Of a DNA stretch of 64,000 bases, positions 61,428-64,000 are shown piece after piece. The stretch is from Anaerobacillus alkaliphilus. Its GTDB lineage: Bacteria; Bacillota; Bacilli; Bacillales; Anaerobacillaceae. The DNA is taken from contig NZ_QOUX01000046.1 of assembly GCF_004116265.1 (NCBI RefSeq), positions 930,001 to 994,000 on the forward strand, given 5' to 3'. Every line of letters begins with the position of its first letter. Positions within the stretch are counted from its first letter, which is position 1. The position numbers and the translations under genes are program-made. Under the pieces are notes generated by a model that had not been told where the DNA came from, did no database searches, and saw nothing but the letters and a program-made list of their open reading frames with translations.

Positions 61428-63554
61428 TTATTTACGATGATAAAGTACTGTTGTAGTTAGTGATTGTATCGTAATCTTTGCTCCTTCAAAGTACCGAAAT
61501 GGCGTAGGAGAGGCTGTAATTTCCTCAACAAAAACTTCCCATCTACCACTCGAAGGCAAGATTACTTCTTTGCTTTCTTTTGCACTATTATGAGCGACAA
61601 CAAAGATGCCATCTTCCTTTTTTAACAGATAAGCCAGTACATAAGAAGGTGTATCAAGAATATACATATGTTTTTTTACATCTTCCCTTTTCACAAAACG
61701 AAAAACAGAGTTTTGACTTCGTAGTGCAATTAGCCCTTTGATATAATCCACATTGTCGATATTAAGCGCTTTGCGTTTCCAATCTAACCTATTAATATCA
61801 TCTGGGGAATTATAGCTATTTTCTACATTTCTTTTTGTCCGAAAAAATTCTTGACCTGCATGAAGAAATGGAATACCCTGACTTAGGATTGTAATAGTTG
61901 TAGCTAAACGATGCATTAATTTTCTGGTTTGTTCATCATCATGTGGATTTGCAAGAATTAGTTTATCCCAAAGTGTGTGATTATCATGACACTCGACATA
62001 ATTTACAGATTTATACGGGTCACTAAAAAGGCCAGGGACATGATAAAAATCTTTTGTACTTCCGCTGACTAGCATTTTAAAGTCTTCTTTTAATCCACCG
62101 TTACCGTTAGAGAAACCCTTTGTTTCTTGATGAAAGATACTTCCCTTTAATTTATCTCGGAACTGATCATTAAAATGACCTATTCCAGGTAAATGATCAG
62201 AATTTGCTATAATAGCTTTTTCCTCACTAGCTAACGGAGTAGCTAAATCCCATCCTTCTCCAATCACTAAAATTGTTGGATCAATTTCATCAAGGGTTTG
62301 TTTAATTTTTCTCATTGTTTCAATATCAAGAATCCCCATTAAATCAAATCTAAATCCATCAACATGAAACTCTTTGGCTAAATACGTAACTGAATCAACA
62401 ATAAACCGTCTAACCATTTTGCGTTCGGAGGCCAAATCATTTCCTACACCAGTCCCATTTGCTAAACTGCCATCTAAATTGTAGCGGAAATAGTAACCCG
62501 GTACGATTTTTTCAAAGTTTGATTCTTCATGAATATAAACGTGATTATAGATTACATCTAATACAACCCTTAATCCGTTCTGATGAAACTGTTGAACGAC
62601 CTCTTTGAGTTCAGTTATTCTTGCTTTTGGACAATTCGGATATAGTGAGTAACTTCCTTCTAGCGCGTTGTAATGGATGGTATCATAACCCCAATTATAT
62701 TTATCAAACTGTCTTGTCTCATCTACACTGCCAAAATCTTGAACTGGTAGTAATTGAACATGAGTAACCCCCAAGTCAATTAGGTAATCGAAACCAGTAA
62801 TGGTGCCACAGGGTCCTTTTGTTCCTTTTTCAATTAAACCTTTAAATTTCCCTCTGTAAGTGATTCCACTACTTTCGCAGCTCGAAAAGTCTCTTATATG
62901 CAACTCGTAGATCAGTGCATCTGTTGGATGCAAGAACTCTGGCTTGTTAAATTCGAGCCAACCATTAGGATTTGTAGAAGTTAAGTTAACGACAACTCCT
63001 TTTTCCCCGTTAACCGTTACCGCCTTAGCATAAGGATCCACCGCTTCTCTCCATACTCCATCAACTTTTACACGATACATATAGATAGTTCCATCTAAAT
63101 TCTGAGGGGTAGTATGTTCCCACACACCTTTATTATTTCTACTAGGTGAAAAAATCTGTTCCCCATCTTCTTCGTAGTTGTAAAAAACAAGGACAACCTT
63201 AGTTGCCGTTGGGGCCCATAGCTTAAAAGTGGTACCTTCACTACTAGTGCTAACACCTAGCTCACCATCATAATAAAAACGATCGTCAAAAGGTATTGTT
63301 CGAACAACTTGACCAATTTTGGTTTCATATTCGAGGTGCATATTGACTATTAGCTTGTATTCTACACCTAATTCAATCTCATCTTGTAAATATATTTCAT
63401 AGCGTAATCTTTCTGGCTTCTTTTCCCAGTTTGTAATATGAACTTCTTCTTGGCTAAGCATATTAATAAGTTTAAAATTGGAGAGTTCCTCTTCAACTTC
63501 TGCAAATGGAATTGTAATTAATCTCAGTTCATCAATATATGCATGTTTCGCCAC
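61428..63554 (-). CDS. amyX: Type I pullulanase
   Basis: 708 residues, GH13 debranching enzyme that hydrolyses alpha-1,6 bonds of pullulan and glycogen-type dextrins. No signal peptide, so intracellular. N-terminal CBM/immunoglobulin-like domains, type I signature YNWGYDT (about 286-292), catalytic Asp404 in GFRFDLMG, Glu433 in VIGEGWD, and the third acid in VECHDNHTLWD. GTG start chosen six bases after AAAGGAGAG; the upstream GTG in frame lies before that RBS. Syntenic with B. subtilis amyX. Confidence 0.95.
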   Translation of the reverse strand: MAKHAYIDELRLITIPFAEVEEELSNFKLINMLSQEEVHITNWEKKPERLRYEIYLQDEIELGVEYKLIVNMHLEYETKIGQVVRTIPFDDRFYYDGELGVSTSSEGTTFKLWAPTATKVVLVFYNYEEDGEQIFSPSRNNKGVWEHTTPQNLDGTIYMYRVKVDGVWREAVDPYAKAVTVNGEKGVVVNLTSTNPNGWLEFNKPEFLHPTDALIYELHIRDFSSCESSGITYRGKFKGLIEKGTKGPCGTITGFDYLIDLGVTHVQLLPVQDFGSVDETRQFDKYNWGYDTIHYNALEGSYSLYPNCPKARITELKEVVQQFHQNGLRVVLDVIYNHVYIHEESNFEKIVPGYYFRYNLDGSLANGTGVGNDLASERKMVRRFIVDSVTYLAKEFHVDGFRFDLMGILDIETMRKIKQTLDEIDPTILVIGEGWDLATPLASEEKAIIANSDHLPGIGHFNDQFRDKLKGSIFHQETKGFSNGNGGLKEDFKMLVSGSTKDFYHVPGLFSDPYKSVNYVECHDNHTLWDKLILANPHDDEQTRKLMHRLATTITILSQGIPFLHAGQEFFRTKRNVENSYNSPDDINRLDWKRKALNIDNVDYIKGLIALRSQNSVFRFVKREDVKKHMYILDTPSYVLAYLLKKEDGIFVVAHNSAKESKEVILPSSGRWEVFVEEITASPTPFRYFEGAKITIQSLTTTVLYHRK

Positions 63555-63865
63555 AGGATTCTCTCCTTTCACTTATTTCTTCTTAATACATTTGCTAGTA
63601 AGGATTAGATAAATTAGTTAATTGACCTATATTATTTATATGAAATCCGTTAAAAACATGTTCATTTCTTTAAGACAATAGAATAAACTTTTCATGAGGA
63701 TAGATTGACGGGGAAAGTCGACGTACTTCATGTTAAATTCTATCGTTTCTGAAATTGTACTTTGCTTTATATACACTACGCCAAGCTATCCTACCCAATG
63801 CTTCCAGAAATTATACGCTGATATTCCATTGATCCTTTTAGTTGTAAGCAGATCACCCACTCAAT
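63555..63865. other. Intergenic region upstream of amyX
   Basis: About 310 bases of A+T-rich sequence without a credible ORF, known RNA or repeat. It should hold the amyX promoter, but no pair of hexamers is convincing. Confidence 0.5.
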
Positions 63866-63910
63866 AAAAAATAGAGGTCCTAGGTTTTTCCATTACCTAG
63901 CCTCTATTTT
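63866..63910 (-). terminator. Terminator of the gene entering from the right
   Basis: AAAATAGAGG-CTAGGT pairs with ACCTAG-CCTCTATTTT, with T-rich sequence on the minus strand after the stem. Overlaps the stop codon at 63904. Confidence 0.8.
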
Positions 63911-64000
63911 AATAATAATTTTAGCAATCTTCTATTTATTTGTTCAAATTCTTCTTTTGTCATTTTCGGTTCAAGTTGAATGAAGTGTGTTTTCATTTTC
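63904..64000 (-). CDS. C-terminal end of an unidentified protein (partial)
   Basis: An open frame from the right edge gives KMKTHFIQLEPKMTKEEF and EQINRRLLKLLLK before TAG. It is followed at once by a terminator, which supports a real gene end. Too short to identify. Confidence 0.5.
   Translation of the reverse strand, partial: KMKTHFIQLEPKMTKEEFEQINRRLLKLLLK

Noticed and set aside
1-64000. CRISPR arrays, tRNA or rRNA genes, integrated phage
   Set aside because: Looked for regular direct repeats with spacers, cloverleaf clusters and phage modules; none found.

Overview
The window is a low-GC, Gram-positive chromosomal segment from a Bacillaceae member. The main reason is gene order. Read left to right it follows the Bacillus subtilis backbone acsA/acuABC, motPS-ccpA, aroA, ytxJHG, murC, sftA, ytpQ-ytpP, ytoP, ytzB, ytnP, trmB, ytzH, ytmP, amyX. 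Strong AGGAGG-type ribosome binding sites, a SigB-like promoter and KinB-like sporulation kinases agree with this. The Na+-type stator pair MotPS and a c-di-AMP-controlled KtrA fit a salt- or alkali-tolerant bacillus, but do not prove it. No rRNA, tRNA, CRISPR array or prophage was seen.

Layout. 1-8.2 kb: tail of an unidentified protein, then acetate/acetoin metabolism (acsA divergent from acuABC), mtnN, and a ccpA-motP-motS operon. 8.3-18.3 kb: a small lipoprotein, aroA, an FtsA-like actin-fold protein with C-terminal repeats, the ytxGHJ stress operon, an M29 aminopeptidase, two tandem miniature elements, an alpha/beta hydrolase and murC. 18.7-25.4 kb: accessory block with an ECF sigma/anti-sigma pair, an MscS channel, small membrane proteins, a GNAT enzyme and nicotinate phosphoribosyltransferase. 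25.7-37.5 kb: sftA, ytpQ, ytpP, an EIIC-like permease, a phosphonate/phosphite-type ABC transporter, an NTP-cleaning enzyme, ytoP and ytzB. 37.5-54.5 kb: the most variable part. It has a second ECF sigma/anti-sigma pair, a polysaccharide deacetylase, two paralogous KinB-like kinases, a c-di-AMP riboswitch with ktrA, a NUDIX/phosphatase pair, a secreted repeat protein, a two-component system with a lipoprotein, and an IS3-family element. 54.7-64 kb: proC, ytnP, trmB, several small genes, ytmP, the pullulanase gene amyX, and the end of another gene.

The most notable non-coding structure is a family of four 192-bp elements (15344, 15544, 44336, 57304). Each has imperfect terminal inverted repeats and an exact 8-bp A+T target duplication, so it is a MITE. 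One copy sits in the T-tract of the ktrA riboswitch terminator, between the expression platform and the gene. The IS3-family element at 51787-53225 landed in the loop of an intrinsic terminator and split its two arms. Candidate regulatory circuits readable from sequence include a SigB-like promoter for ytxG, SigW-like ECF promoters for the second sigma operon and for an RDD membrane protein, and TTGGCA direct repeats next to the two-component system.
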